Assembly (NCBI GenBank): GCA_963784135.1
Contig: CAWAQG010000003.1
Coordinates: 268,835-332,834, forward strand
DNA length: 64,000 nucleotides
Origin: JADFXI01 sp963784135
GTDB taxonomy: Bacteria; Nitrospirota; Thermodesulfovibrionia; Thermodesulfovibrionales; Dissulfurispiraceae
Reading direction: 5' to 3'
How positions within the stretch are numbered: position 1 is the stretch's first letter; the number at the start of each line of letters is the position of its first letter. The notes below the pieces were generated by a model that had not been told where the DNA came from, did not search any database, and worked only from the letters and a program-made list of their open reading frames with translations. The translations under genes and the position numbers were made by a program. Positions 1 through 11,660 of this stretch are shown here, one piece after another.

Positions 1-896
1 AAAGAGAGGAGACCGCATTTAAAGTGACGCAGGCATATTTCACTGTACTGAAGGCCGGGGAGCAGGTCACAATGGCTGAAAAAACGCTCGAAGATACCAA
101 AGAACACAGCCGAATTGCAGAATTGCGCCTTAAGGCCGGCCTCGGACTATTCTCCGATACACTCAGGGCGTCGACTGCGGTCGCTGACGCGGAGCAGCAG
201 CTTGTCAGCGCGCGGAAAAACCTTGCCGTCGCGAGGAGATATATCTCTCTTCTGCTGGGCATGCGCGAGACTGTCGATATTGAGGGAGCCTATCCCGGAA
301 TCCCTGTCAGGGACATGGAATATTATAAAAATGCAGCTCTTTCAAGGAAAGATATCAAATCCATGGAAATAATGCATGAGAACGCAAAAAACAGCATTGC
401 GCTTTCAGAGGCGGCCTACTGGCCCACTGTGGGCGTGGGCGGCTCTTATCAGTTGAATGACCACCGCTATCCCATCGGCTCTGAAGGCAGCAGTTGGCTG
501 CTGACGGCGTTCCTCAGATGGGAGCTTTTTGACGGCGCTAAACGTGAGCACGAACGGTCACAGGCCCGTTACAGGACCGCTGAAGCAGAGGAGCGCCTGA
601 AAGGGCTCATAGATACGGTGTCGTTTAAGGTGTATGAATCATACCTTGGCATTGAGGAAGCAAAGAAGAACCTGGAACTGGCACGGTCAGAGTTGCAGAC
701 CGCCGAAGAAGGAAAGCGGCTGGTGAAGGTCCGCTACGAAAATTCCCTTTCACCCCTTGTCGACCTTTTGGACGCGCAAGTAAGTCTGGACCAGGCGCGC
801 ACTAATCTCGTGGTCAGGGAGAACGAATACCGTGCCGCAGTAGCCAATCTCAGCTATGAAAGCGGGACCATTCTGAAAGACCTGAATATAGAATAA
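1..896 (+). CDS. TolC-family outer membrane efflux protein (partial, 5' end outside window)
   Basis: The reading frame is open from the first bases of the window through the stop at 896, so the N-terminus, including the signal peptide, is missing. A GTG at 24 lies in frame but is probably internal. About 295 residues are visible. They are rich in Ala, Glu, Leu and Lys helices with the alternating pattern of the two OEP repeats of TolC-like proteins, such as the stretch VTQAYFTVLKAGEQV near the start and a second helical hairpin near the end. TolC trimers form the outer-membrane and periplasmic exit duct of tripartite pumps. The next genes are an adaptor and an RND permease, so this is the outer-membrane part of the same pump. 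Family assignment is firm; the substrate is unknown. Confidence 0.85.
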   Translation, partial: REETAFKVTQAYFTVLKAGEQVTMAEKTLEDTKEHSRIAELRLKAGLGLFSDTLRASTAVADAEQQLVSARKNLAVARRYISLLLGMRETVDIEGAYPGIPVRDMEYYKNAALSRKDIKSMEIMHENAKNSIALSEAAYWPTVGVGGSYQLNDHRYPIGSEGSSWLLTAFLRWELFDGAKREHERSQARYRTAEAEERLKGLIDTVSFKVYESYLGIEEAKKNLELARSELQTAEEGKRLVKVRYENSLSPLVDLLDAQVSLDQARTNLVVRENEYRAAVANLSYESGTILKDLNIE

Positions 897-901
897 GACC
901 G

Positions 902-1066
902 GCTATAGGCAATAAATGACATGGAGGACAACATATGGCGATAGGCGATAGGCAAAAGGCTATAAATGATAAAAGACAGACAACAGATTGCGAGCTATGG
1001 GCACGGGCACAAATAAAGAGAATTTTTTTGTCTTTGCCAATTGCCTATTGCCTATTGCCCATAGCC
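902..1066. repeat. Dispersed GCCTATTGCC-type inverted repeat, locus A1 (inside a coding region)
   Basis: The left arm, about 902-971, carries units such as GGCTATAGGCAAT and GCGATAGGCGATAGGC. The right arm, 1034-1066, carries the complementary TTGCCTATTGCCTATTGCCC. The same unit family forms long imperfect inverted repeats at 32412-32510 and 47531-47665. Here the repeat spans the ribosome-binding site, start codon and signal-peptide codons of the adaptor gene instead of lying between genes. Confidence 0.75.
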
Positions 1067-2106
1067 TTTTTGACTTTATTGTCCGGCTGTAAGGACAAGG
1101 TCGGGCCCGGCCATGCGGCAGTAAGCAGGCCAACAGTAGAGGGGGTAACTGTCACAGAAGTGCGCCCGTCAGAGGTGGAGGAATACTATGAAACATCCGG
1201 GGCCGTAAGGGCGAAAACGATAAGCCGGATTGCCGGAAGGACGATGGGCGCCGTTACCTCACTCAGAGTGAAAGAAGGCGACCGGGTACACGCGGGACAG
1301 GTGCTCCTGACAATTGATGACAGAGATGCAGTGCAAAATGTTATCGCTGCTGAAAAAGCCCTTGAGTCTGCGCAGCAAAACAGGTCCCTGGCTGATATAA
1401 CATACAGGCGCTACAGGAAGCTTTATGACGAAAAGGCGCTGTCACAGCAGGAGATAGATCAGATAGAGACGCAGAAAAAAATCACCGAGCTGGATTACGA
1501 GAGATCACATGCCTTGCTTAACGAGGCACGGGTCAATCGTGATTTCGCAACTATAGTGTCCCCGATCTCAGGCGTTGTAACCGAAAAGAAAACAGAGCGC
1601 GGCAGCATGGCGGTGCCGGGAGTGCCTCTTCTTACAGTGGAGGATGTGTCTTCATTTATTCTTGAAGCCCCTCTTGACGAGCGTCTCACCGGAAAAGTCA
1701 CAGCCGGAACTCCTGTAGATATATCTGTCGATGCCATAAACCTGCAATTGAAAGGAACAATCAACGAGATTGTCCCCACAATCGATCCGATGTCAAGAAC
1801 GTTCGTCGCGAAAATTGCTCTCACATGTCCTTCATTGCGGACAGGGCTCTACGCGCGCGTAAAGATACCCACCGGCAAGAAGAGCGCCATTGTCTTACCG
1901 GACAAGACAATAGTCGCAAAAGGAGAGCTTACCGGAGTATACGTCGTTGGTCCGGACGGAGTCATTACATTCCGCCTCGTGCGCCCCGGCAGTCATTACG
2001 GCAATAATGTCGAAATCCTTTCCGGAATAAAAGCAAATGACCGTGTCATCACTGATAATATATCAAGGGCTGTGGACGGCGGCATCGTCGCCGGGACGAA
2101 GATACG

Positions 2107-2110
<4 letters not shown>
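935..2110 (+). CDS. RND efflux periplasmic adaptor subunit (HlyD/MFP family lipoprotein)
   Basis: This 391-residue protein bridges the inner-membrane pump and the TolC duct. The ATG at 935 has a well-placed GGAGG at 923-927. Residues 30-52 form a hydrophobic segment ending in the lipobox L-S-G-C, with Cys52 as the lipidation site, so it should be a periplasmic lipoprotein. Next come a biotinyl/lipoyl-like half (around LRVKEGDRVHAGQVLL), a coiled-coil hairpin around residues 130-190, the second lipoyl half (around FATIVSPISGVVTEKK) and beta-barrel domains. The N-region is unusually long, about 29 residues. It and the hydrophobic core are written by a dispersed intergenic repeat (see findings). 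The stop overlaps the permease start in a GTGA arrangement, indicating translational coupling. Confidence 0.9.
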
Positions 2111-5330
<3,220 letters not shown>

Positions 5331-5331
<1 letters not shown>

Positions 5332-5561
5332 TGTATATCGCAAAGACGGACAGCTGGTATCTCGAAAGAATAGTATGGCTCATAGCCGGGATATTCACTC
5401 TATCGAGCGCCGTACTGGCATGGGCCCACAGTCTCTACTGGCTTATACTGACAGCCCTGGTAGGCATCAACCTCATAGTGTTCGCACTGACCGGATTCTG
5501 CCTTATGGCAAATATCCTGTATAAGCTGGGAGCAAAGCCAAAGCTGCAAAAAGACAACTGA
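5331..5561 (+). CDS. DUF2892-type small membrane protein (YgaP transmembrane-domain-like)
   Basis: This 76-residue protein has two predicted membrane helices, about residues 12-33 and 36-58. The N-terminal text YLERIVWLIAGIFTLSSAVL and the second-helix pattern resemble the DUF2892/YgaP-like transmembrane domain, which often occurs alone. The start codon overlaps the permease stop (TAATG), with GGAGG at 5321-5325 as ribosome-binding site, so it is co-translated with the pump. Proteins of this family are often next to RND efflux genes; a direct role in efflux is inference only. The 190 bases downstream, up to the response regulator, contain no gene I can recognise. Confidence 0.7.
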
Positions 5562-5751
5562 GAAGCAGGGTTTGTCCCAGGCGCGGAGGTCAAGCCCTGC
5601 GCATTCCCGAGGAAGATGCTCCTGCCCTAATTCCTATTATTAAGAACGACCTTTTTATAAAACCTCTGATGCCGCATATGTTATTGTAACGGAATTGTAA
5701 TAATACCTATAGTCGTTTTTTGGTGTATATTATAAGAAAGGAGGTATTAAA

Positions 5752-6207
5752 ATGCCGGAAATGCCCCGTATTTTACTGATTGAAGATAATTCGTCCGAGG
5801 TCGAACTAATTACTGCCGGGCTTGCAGAAGCCGGTCTCAGCAATACTGTTGATGTTGTCCATGACGGCGACGAAGCTCTTGACTACCTGTACAAGCGTGG
5901 AAAATATGCAGACAGGAAGGACGGCTATCCAGTTGTCATATTCCTTGACACCAGGCTTCCCAAGACAGACGGAAAAGAAGTTCTCAGGCAGTTGAAGACT
6001 ACTGAAAAAATCAATTGTATCCCCGTGGTTATGTTTACCGGCTCCAATGCTGAACAGGATATTATACAAACCTATGCTTACGGTGCAAACAGTTATGTTG
6101 TTAAGCCCTTCTCCATCGATGATCTTTTCAGAGTTCTCCGAGAAGTCGGTCTGTATTGGACTGTTGTATCCGAACCGCCCCCGGTAGACAAGTGCAAGTT
6201 GCCTTAG
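5752..6207 (+). CDS. Stand-alone response regulator receiver protein (Rcp1-like)
   Basis: This 151-residue single-domain receiver has a strong ribosome-binding site (AAGGAGG) ahead of ATG 5752. The conserved set is complete: acidic pocket Glu11-Asp12 in LIEDN, phospho-acceptor Asp66 in FLDTRLPKTDG, the switch Thr96 in MFTGS, and Lys118 in VVKPF. The LPKTDG variant and the GANSYVVKP text are typical of Rcp1/CheY-like regulators that pair with phytochrome-type or hybrid kinases. There is no output domain, so it should act by protein-protein contact. No kinase is adjacent; the nearest is at 10215-11585 on the other strand. A T-rich stretch with TATATTATAAG just upstream (about 5726-5737) may be its promoter. 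Confidence 0.9.
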   Translation: MPEMPRILLIEDNSSEVELITAGLAEAGLSNTVDVVHDGDEALDYLYKRGKYADRKDGYPVVIFLDTRLPKTDGKEVLRQLKTTEKINCIPVVMFTGSNAEQDIIQTYAYGANSYVVKPFSIDDLFRVLREVGLYWTVVSEPPPVDKCKLP

Positions 6208-6287
6208 ATAAGCCCCGCCTTTAATCAGTCCCGAAAGGGGAAGGAAGTAAGCTTAATATTTTTATTTCAACCCGAAATTGTGCATAA

Positions 6288-7529
6288 TCAAATTTCGCCG
6301 TTTGGGAAATGCAGAATGCGGGCATCCTTCTTCCTGCGGACCAGGTCATGCGCCCTGACTCCCTGCGGGACGCTCATAGTGATTACATCCTCATTCCGCG
6401 CAGAGGTTATGGCAGCGCCTTCCTCATCAAGCATCGAATCAACGGTAAAACTCATTCCCTCAAGGCCCGGCGTAAGGTATTCGATATTGTCGCCCTCATC
6501 AAGCCTGTTCCTGAGCGCGATCCGGGCAGACCCTCTGTTGACTTCCATTACAACGCCGACCAGTTCATGGCTCATGCGGTAGCTTTCACCGTCGAAATTA
6601 TAATCGGCATCCGGTTGTTTGCCAAAGAACATGCCGGTGGTATATCCCCTGCTGCTGAACATGGCAAGCTCGTCAGCCCATCTTTTTTTTACGCACCATG
6701 GCCCGCCGGCATTAATCGTATCGATTGCTTCCCTGTAGACTTTCACAACGCCCGCAACATAATTGATCCCCTTCATCCTTCCTTCTATCTTAAAGCTGTC
6801 TATGCCCGCGCCAGTGAGAAGGGGGAGATGGGGCAGCATGCAGAGGTCCTTTGAACTCATAAGATAAGTGCCCCGGCTGTCCTCCGATACGGGGAAATAT
6901 TCCCCCGGTCGCTTTTCCTCCACAAGCGCATAGTTCCATCTGCAGGAATTGGTGCATTCTCCGGTATTGGCCCCGCGGGAAGCGAGGAAGCTGCTGATAT
7001 AGCAGCGTCCTGAATAGGATATGCAAATTGATCCGTGGACGAAAACTTCAAGTTCGACGGAAGTCTTCTGCCGGATCTCTCGTATCTCATCCAGCGACAA
7101 TTCCCTCGAAAGCACAAGCCGCTTTGCACCGCTGTCCTCCCAGAACCGCGCGGCAGCGGCATTAGTGATATTTGCCTGTGTACTGATATGAAGCGGAATG
7201 TTGGGCGCTTTGTTTTTGACGAGTGCAAAAAGTCCCGGATCGGACACGATAACGGCATCGGGTGCTATATCGTCAAGCTGCTCTATATGTTCTTCTATGG
7301 CAGGCAGGTCCCTGTTGTGAGGAAAAATATTGACCGTTACATACGCGCGTACGCCATGTTCCCTCGCATAGAGGACGGCGGCGCGCAACTCCCCGTATTC
7401 AAAGTTCCTGGCTTTTCCCCTCAGGCTGAATCTCGAATCCCCGAGATATACCGCATCAGCCCCATAATGGACCGCCGTCTTCAGCTTCTCGAAATCACCC
7501 GCGGGGCAAAGCAGTTCAGGCTTTTTCAC
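6288..7529 (-). CDS. Peptidase U32 family protein (TrhP/YegQ-like)
   Basis: The 413-residue length fits the YegQ/TrhP group. The N-terminus KKPELLCPAGDFEKLKTAV starts the TIM-barrel. The family signature lies in the middle (EVFVHGSICISYSGRCYIS, then a Cys-containing GECTNSCRW), providing the clustered cysteines that ligate an iron-sulfur cluster in characterised members. TrhP makes 5-hydroxyuridine at the tRNA wobble position using prephenate; relatives hydroxylate 23S rRNA (RlhA). Which of these applies here is inference. The gene overlaps the 3' end of rnhA by 14 nt and lies downstream of it on the same strand. Confidence 0.88.
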   Translation of the reverse strand: MKKPELLCPAGDFEKLKTAVHYGADAVYLGDSRFSLRGKARNFEYGELRAAVLYAREHGVRAYVTVNIFPHNRDLPAIEEHIEQLDDIAPDAVIVSDPGLFALVKNKAPNIPLHISTQANITNAAAARFWEDSGAKRLVLSRELSLDEIREIRQKTSVELEVFVHGSICISYSGRCYISSFLASRGANTGECTNSCRWNYALVEEKRPGEYFPVSEDSRGTYLMSSKDLCMLPHLPLLTGAGIDSFKIEGRMKGINYVAGVVKVYREAIDTINAGGPWCVKKRWADELAMFSSRGYTTGMFFGKQPDADYNFDGESYRMSHELVGVVMEVNRGSARIALRNRLDEGDNIEYLTPGLEGMSFTVDSMLDEEGAAITSARNEDVITMSVPQGVRAHDLVRRKKDARILHFPNGEI

Positions 7530-7989
7530 GGCCTATACGCTCCCTGCACGCTTCAATGGCGCTCCTTGCCAGCTGGTCGCACTTCTCATTCTCATAATGC
7601 CCGTTGTGTCCCCTGACCCATGTCCATTCTATTTCATGCGGGCCGGCCGCCTTAAGGAGCCTCTCCCAAAGATCTTTGTTGAGCACATCCTTTTTTTGAG
7701 AGTTTTTCCAGTTATTCTTTATCCATCCTCTCACCCATTCGGTCATTCCTTTAGCCACGTAAGTCGAATCGGTCACCACCCTTACCCTGCACGGTTTCTT
7801 AAGCACCTCAAGGGCGGTAATGACACCGAGCAGTTCCATTCTATTATTGGTTGTCATCTGCTCGCATCCGGACAGTTCCTTTTCTTTCTGCCCCGACCGC
7901 AGGATAGCGCCATATCCGCCTACGCCGGGATTGCCGCTGCATGCGCCATCCGCATAAATTTCCACAAAAGGCAGATCACGCGTTTTCAT
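7516..7989 (-). CDS. rnhA: Ribonuclease HI
   Basis: This 157-residue protein cuts the RNA strand of RNA-DNA hybrids. The catalytic set aligns with E. coli RNase HI at a constant offset of four: Asp14 (IYADGACSGNPG), Glu52 (NNRMELLG), Asp74 (VVTDSTYV), His128 (VRGHNGH) and Asp138 (EKCDQLAR). The basic handle region (GWIKNNWKNSQKK) is present. It is followed by the U32 family gene, which starts 14 nt inside it. An in-frame ATG at the start codon is used; no other start is convincing. Confidence 0.95.
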   Translation of the reverse strand: MKTRDLPFVEIYADGACSGNPGVGGYGAILRSGQKEKELSGCEQMTTNNRMELLGVITALEVLKKPCRVRVVTDSTYVAKGMTEWVRGWIKNNWKNSQKKDVLNKDLWERLLKAAGPHEIEWTWVRGHNGHYENEKCDQLARSAIEACRERIGREKA

Positions 7990-8011
7990 ATCGCCCTTTA
8001 ATTGCTCATCC

Positions 8012-8398
8012 TCACTTTTTCAGGTTCCGCAAAATTTGTGCAAATTCGTTTTTGCCCACCTTACCGGTGGCAAGGGTAATCATGGCATCATATAACATGT
8101 CATTTGGATCATCAATGGTGTTTCCGTTCATCTCCAGGAAAACCAGTGCAGACGCAAGTGCTGTTCTCTTATTGCCATCTACGAAAGGGTGGTTTTGTGA
8201 GAGATGGAAAACATAGGCTGCTGCCATTTCGAAGATATCCGCATGGAGGAACTGATCTGAAAATGATGCGTATGGCATAGCAACTGCTGAACTCAGCAAA
8301 TCGATATCCCTTATTCCCTCTCCGCCTCCGTAACGCTGAATCTGATCTGCGTGAATCTTAATCACTTCGGCGAGCGTAAGAAAAACAGGCGCTCTCAT
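8012..8398 (-). CDS. doc: Doc-type (Fic-fold) toxin of a type II toxin-antitoxin pair
   Basis: This 128-residue protein has the Fic/Doc core HPFVDGNKRT at about residues 71-80. This is the HxFx(D/N)GNKR motif of death-on-curing toxins, which phosphorylate EF-Tu in the P1 phage prototype. The N-terminal text VIKIHADQIQRYGGGEGIRD is typical of Doc. Its ATG (8396-8398) directly follows the TAG stop of the upstream AbrB-like gene, so the two are one operon, antitoxin first. P1 Doc pairs with Phd; here the partner has an AbrB/MazE-like N-terminus, a combination found in many genomes. Confidence 0.9.
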   Translation of the reverse strand: MRAPVFLTLAEVIKIHADQIQRYGGGEGIRDIDLLSSAVAMPYASFSDQFLHADIFEMAAAYVFHLSQNHPFVDGNKRTALASALVFLEMNGNTIDDPNDMLYDAMITLATGKVGKNEFAQILRNLKK

Positions 8399-8626
8399 CT
8401 ATTGGGCAAGTTTCCTGAGAGTTGTTTCATGCCTCTTGTTTACTTTCTCAAGCGCTGCCTTGAACCTCTTCTCCCTCTTATTATCCTTTACCGGAGAAAT
8501 TATCAGGTTTTGGCCGTCTGTAGTGATTTCAAGCGGCGTATCCATATCAACCTTCAAAAGGTCAAGGATAGGTTTGTCTATTATCAGCGCTGCGCTATTG
8601 CCGTGCGAAACGAGCTTTTTAAGCAT
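8399..8626 (-). CDS. AbrB/MazE-like antitoxin
   Basis: The 75-residue product begins MLKKLVSHGNSAALIID, the swapped-hairpin DNA-binding fold of AbrB/MazE antitoxins. It ends in a charged tail (KRFKAALEKVNKRHETTLRKL) that probably wraps the toxin. A longer frame opens at 8671. I place the start at 8626 because an AAAGGAGGAG ribosome-binding site sits just upstream and the conserved domain begins there. It should neutralise the Doc toxin encoded immediately downstream and repress its own promoter at 8653-8681. IS copy 1 lies just upstream of that promoter. Confidence 0.85.
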   Translation of the reverse strand: MLKKLVSHGNSAALIIDKPILDLLKVDMDTPLEITTDGQNLIISPVKDNKREKRFKAALEKVNKRHETTLRKLAQ

Positions 8627-8652
8627 AGACAGCTCCTCCTTTCTGTATACAC

Positions 8653-8681
8653 ATTGTATCACCAATAGCAATCTCCGTCAA
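8653..8681 (-). promoter_or_regulatory. Sigma-70-type promoter of the doc toxin-antitoxin operon
   Basis: On the minus strand TTGACG (8681-8676) is separated by exactly 17 bp from TACAAT (8658-8653), 27 bp ahead of the antitoxin ATG. The upstream edge of the -35 hexamer directly touches the target-site duplication of IS copy 1. Confidence 0.7.
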
Positions 8682-8698
8682 ACATCCGACTTGCCTCG

Positions 8699-10066
8699 TG
8701 TGGCGAGCAGATAAACTGTCCGTATCTGTAGCACATAAACTGTCCGGATAAAATATATGGATAGCAAGGGGGCTATCCATGAAACGTTCGGCAGTGTTGC
8801 AGGAGGTACGGAAGATGAGATTTGAAGAAAGCTATGAGGGTTGGATACGAGGTCGATTAACGCAGGAAGAAGCAGCAACGCTTCTGGGTGTGTGCGATAG
8901 GACATTTAGAAGATATATGTTGAGGTATGAAGATACGGGCCTGGAGGGCCTTATAGATAAGCGTTTAGGGCAAATATCTCATAAACGTGCGCCTGTTGAT
9001 GAAGTAGTCGCACTATCGGATCTTTATAGCAATCGCTTTTGTGGTTTCAATGTCAAACATTTTTATAGCTGGTACCGGCGTGCTTATCAAGGGACCAGAA
9101 GCTACACATGGGTCAAGAACACCCTCCAGGAAAAGGGATTGGTACCGAAGGCAGCACAGAAAGGTACACACAGGAAAAAGCGTACAAGGGCACCTTATAC
9201 CGGTATGATGCTGCACCAGGATGGTTCCAAACATCAGTGGGTTGAAGGAAAATACTGGGATCTAATCGTAACTATGGATGATGCCACGAGTGAACACTAC
9301 TCGATGTTTTTTGTGCAGGAGGAAGGCACTCAAAGCAGCTTTCAAGGGGTAAAAGAAGTTATTGAGCAACACGGATTGTTTGCTTCGTTGTATACGGATC
9401 GTGGAAGTCACTACTGGCATACACCTGAGGCCGGAGGGAAAGTGGACAAATCAAATCTTACCCAGTTCGGTCGTGCAATGAGCCAACTTGGAATTAAGAT
9501 GATTGCTGCGTATTCTCCTGAGGCCAGGGGTCGTTCTGAGCGAGCCTTCGAAACTCATCAAGACCGCCTCGTCAAGGAGCTTGCAATGGCGGGCATTACT
9601 GAGATGAAGCAGGCCAATGATTATCTTGCCAGTACTTATATGCCAGCCCATAATGCCGAGTTCACTGTTGTCCCGCAGGAACCACAGAGCGTATTCGTGA
9701 CTTGGGCAGGCACTGCCTTGGAAGACATCCTATGCGAACAGTATGACCGCACCGTAGGCAACGACAACTGTGTAAAGTTCGATGGGCTAAAACTTCAGAT
9801 CCCGCCAAATCAATATCGCTGCCACTACGTTAAGGTCGAAGTTCGCGTCCATCGTTATCCGGATGGTGGCCTTGCTATATTCCATGGACCGAGAAAACTG
9901 GCGGTCTTTGACCCTAAAGGAAAGGAGATTGCAAAGTGCTCACATGCAGCGGCATGAGACTCAATAAAACTGACATCGGTGGCCTGCCATGTTCCATGCG
10001 CAGCCACCCTGCAGAACCGGACAGTTTATTTGCTCTAAAACCGGACAACTCTATTTGTTGACAACA
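8699..10066 (+). mobile_element. Insertion sequence, copy 1 (IS1202/ISNCY-like), intact
   Basis: The element runs from TGTGGCGAGCAG to GTTGACAACA (1368 bp, TGT...ACA ends). It is flanked by a 17-bp direct repeat at 8682-8698 and 10067-10083 (ACATCCGACTTGCCTCG), which proves a simple insertion. The last A of the element is ambiguous: reading it as host DNA makes the duplication 18 bp. Transposase-binding-type units repeat near both ends: ATAAACTGTCCG at 8711-8722 and 8735-8746, and the inverted CCGGACAGTTTAT at 10017-10029 with a variant at 10041. One transposase gene fills it. Copies 2 and 3 lie at 32973-34340 and 39647-41013. The long duplication fits the IS1202-like group of ISNCY elements. 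Confidence 0.9.
8779..9957 (+). CDS. Transposase of IS copy 1 (DDE, ISNCY/IS1202-like)
   Basis: This 392-residue protein has an N-terminal helix-turn-helix (RLTQEEAATLLGVCDRTFRRY, about residues 26-46) and a second DNA-binding helix region. The rve-type integrase core follows, with likely catalytic residues Asp148 (MLHQDGS), Asp207 (LYTDRGSHY) and Glu254 (GRSERAF). A C-terminal beta-rich domain ends it. ATG 8779 opens the frame, but ATG 8815 has the better ribosome-binding site (AGGAGGT at 8801-8807), so the true start may be MRFEESYEGW. The protein sequence is identical to that of copy 2; the DNA differs only at a few silent sites. It looks intact and recently active. Confidence 0.92.
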   Translation: MKRSAVLQEVRKMRFEESYEGWIRGRLTQEEAATLLGVCDRTFRRYMLRYEDTGLEGLIDKRLGQISHKRAPVDEVVALSDLYSNRFCGFNVKHFYSWYRRAYQGTRSYTWVKNTLQEKGLVPKAAQKGTHRKKRTRAPYTGMMLHQDGSKHQWVEGKYWDLIVTMDDATSEHYSMFFVQEEGTQSSFQGVKEVIEQHGLFASLYTDRGSHYWHTPEAGGKVDKSNLTQFGRAMSQLGIKMIAAYSPEARGRSERAFETHQDRLVKELAMAGITEMKQANDYLASTYMPAHNAEFTVVPQEPQSVFVTWAGTALEDILCEQYDRTVGNDNCVKFDGLKLQIPPNQYRCHYVKVEVRVHRYPDGGLAIFHGPRKLAVFDPKGKEIAKCSHAAA

Positions 10067-10160
10067 ACATCCGACTTGCCTCGCATAATAATCACGTCGA
10101 AATAGTTCCGCCATTCACAGACCGAACAACATGAAAACCCACATTGCAAAACCCCTTTCT

Positions 10161-10190
10161 CGTCATTGAGAACGAAGTGAAGCAATCTCA
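10161..10190. repeat. REP-like dispersed repeat (CGTCATTGAGAACGAAGTGA type)
   Basis: The 30-base stretch matches the widespread intergenic family whose usual form is CGTCATTGCGAGCGAAGCGA followed by AGCAATCTC. Just beyond it, 10192-10211 forms a hairpin (CCCTTGAA / TTCAAGGG) next to the histidine kinase stop; it lacks a T run, so I do not call it a terminator. Only one copy is seen in this window. Confidence 0.5.
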
Positions 10191-10214
10191 GCCCTTGAAA
10201 CTCTTCAAGGGATA

Positions 10215-11585
10215 TTAGGGTCTGGTTGTATCACCGCTGTCTTTGGGGAAGACAAAATAGAAGTTGTTGCCGTATTGGGTCGCCTCATATCCGACAACGC
10301 CTCCATGAATTTCGACTGCATTTTTTACAAAAGTAAGGCCGTGTCCCGTGCCGGGCTTGCCGTCCGCATTGGAGCCCCGATATCCCTCCTCAAAAATTTT
10401 TTCACGCTCATTCGGGTCTATATGAGGCCCCGTGCTGAAAACATTGTATTTTACCCCGTCTCTGCCGGGCCCGAAATAATCTCTGATAATTTCACGGCCA
10501 TACGCGATATATTTTTTTCTTTCTCCGCTGCCGGTAACAATTTCCCGGGTATACTTGAGCGCATTTGAAAAAAGATTTGCGTATACTTGCGTAACGAGCC
10601 CCACATCCACAACGCTTATGACCTCCTCGCTGGGAAGACCGCTGAATTTATCGTCGATATCGATGCCCATCGCCCTGAACTGGTCGACAAACCGCTCAAG
10701 CTGCGGCAGGACAACATCCTGCCTGATATTGCAGGGAGTGGTGCGCAGAGTAAGCCGTCCCTGGTCAAAATGGCTCCTCCGCAGCAAGGTCTCAAGGAAA
10801 AGACTCATGTTCCTGTAATGCTCTTCGATGTTTTCGAACTCCTCGGTCAGTCCCTGGTTCACGTTCATGAGTTCTTCAAGCACGCGCTCCATATAGGCCT
10901 TGTCGCAGGGCACATCAACCAGCAGTCTGCAAAAGAACTGCTCTATTTCCTTGTTCTTTGTAATCTTGCCCTTCAGCCGTCTCAGGAAAAGTTTATACAC
11001 CATATTGGGAACTATAATGTTATGCTCGATATCGGCAACGAGGGACTTGATGAACTTCAGGTGCTCAATGTTTTTCTCGACAAGAAAACGGTTGTGAATA
11101 TTAAAACCGATCCTGTTGGCATATTTTTCGAAAAAAAGCTCGCGGTGGGGGTCAACGCCTGCATCGGGATAAATTTCGAGAAGTCCGAGCACATTGTCCT
11201 TCGTTTTAAAAGGCAGTTGGTCAATAAGGAATTCTTTCCCCCGGATAGTCAGCGCCAGGCTGGAGCTTTCGGTATGATAGGGACGTTCGCCCGGCTGCAG
11301 GAAAGGGGGCGGCGCTGTATGCAGCGGCTCTCCGTCCTCCTCGGTTTTGGCGACGAGCGCCAAACCATTCATTTTGGGTTCTATTACATAAAACCTGGCT
11401 TCCAGGCCGAAGAAGGCCTTTGGGATGGCGGTGCAGAGGCAATAAAAATCCTCGATGTCGTCAAACTCCTGGGCCAGATCAAAAAATGCCGCCAAAGCAT
11501 TGCTTTCCGTCTGGGAAAAGTTATAGGAACGGAAATCATTCTTCTTACTCTCGATGCGCTCCAGAATGTAGCTGCACTTTGCCAT
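10215..11585 (-). CDS. Soluble sensor histidine kinase
   Basis: This 456-residue protein has no membrane helices. The N-terminal 160 residues look like a GAF-type sensory domain, though I cannot name a ligand. The region around His188 (VADIEHNIIVPN) occupies the position of the dimerisation/phospho-acceptor box but departs from the usual HELRTPL form. The ATPase half has an N-box (LFSNALKYT) and a G-box (GTGHGLTFVKNAVEIHGG), ending FYFVFPKD. It would phosphorylate a separate response regulator; none is adjacent, though a stand-alone receiver lies at 5752-6207. It is transcribed on the same strand as mutS2, 75 nt downstream of it. Confidence 0.85.
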   Translation of the reverse strand: MAKCSYILERIESKKNDFRSYNFSQTESNALAAFFDLAQEFDDIEDFYCLCTAIPKAFFGLEARFYVIEPKMNGLALVAKTEEDGEPLHTAPPPFLQPGERPYHTESSSLALTIRGKEFLIDQLPFKTKDNVLGLLEIYPDAGVDPHRELFFEKYANRIGFNIHNRFLVEKNIEHLKFIKSLVADIEHNIIVPNMVYKLFLRRLKGKITKNKEIEQFFCRLLVDVPCDKAYMERVLEELMNVNQGLTEEFENIEEHYRNMSLFLETLLRRSHFDQGRLTLRTTPCNIRQDVVLPQLERFVDQFRAMGIDIDDKFSGLPSEEVISVVDVGLVTQVYANLFSNALKYTREIVTGSGERKKYIAYGREIIRDYFGPGRDGVKYNVFSTGPHIDPNEREKIFEEGYRGSNADGKPGTGHGLTFVKNAVEIHGGVVGYEATQYGNNFYFVFPKDSGDTTRP

Positions 11586-11660
11586 GAGCTTTGTCCCTTC
11601 CTGGAAAAATTAACTTATGTTACTATAATTAGAACAGAAAAAAACAACTAATTTACAGTG

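Noticed and set aside
10058..10086. Outward-facing hybrid promoter from the TTGACA in the IS right end
   Set aside because: At the right junction of each copy the flanking DNA offers no -10-like hexamer at a suitable distance.
10192..10211. Rho-independent terminator of the histidine kinase
   Set aside because: The hairpin CCCTTGAA/TTCAAGGG is good but is not followed by a T run on the minus strand.
10587..11651. 354-codon open frame on the plus strand
   Set aside because: It lies entirely antisense to the histidine kinase gene, shows no domain text, and is a shadow of that gene's codon pattern.
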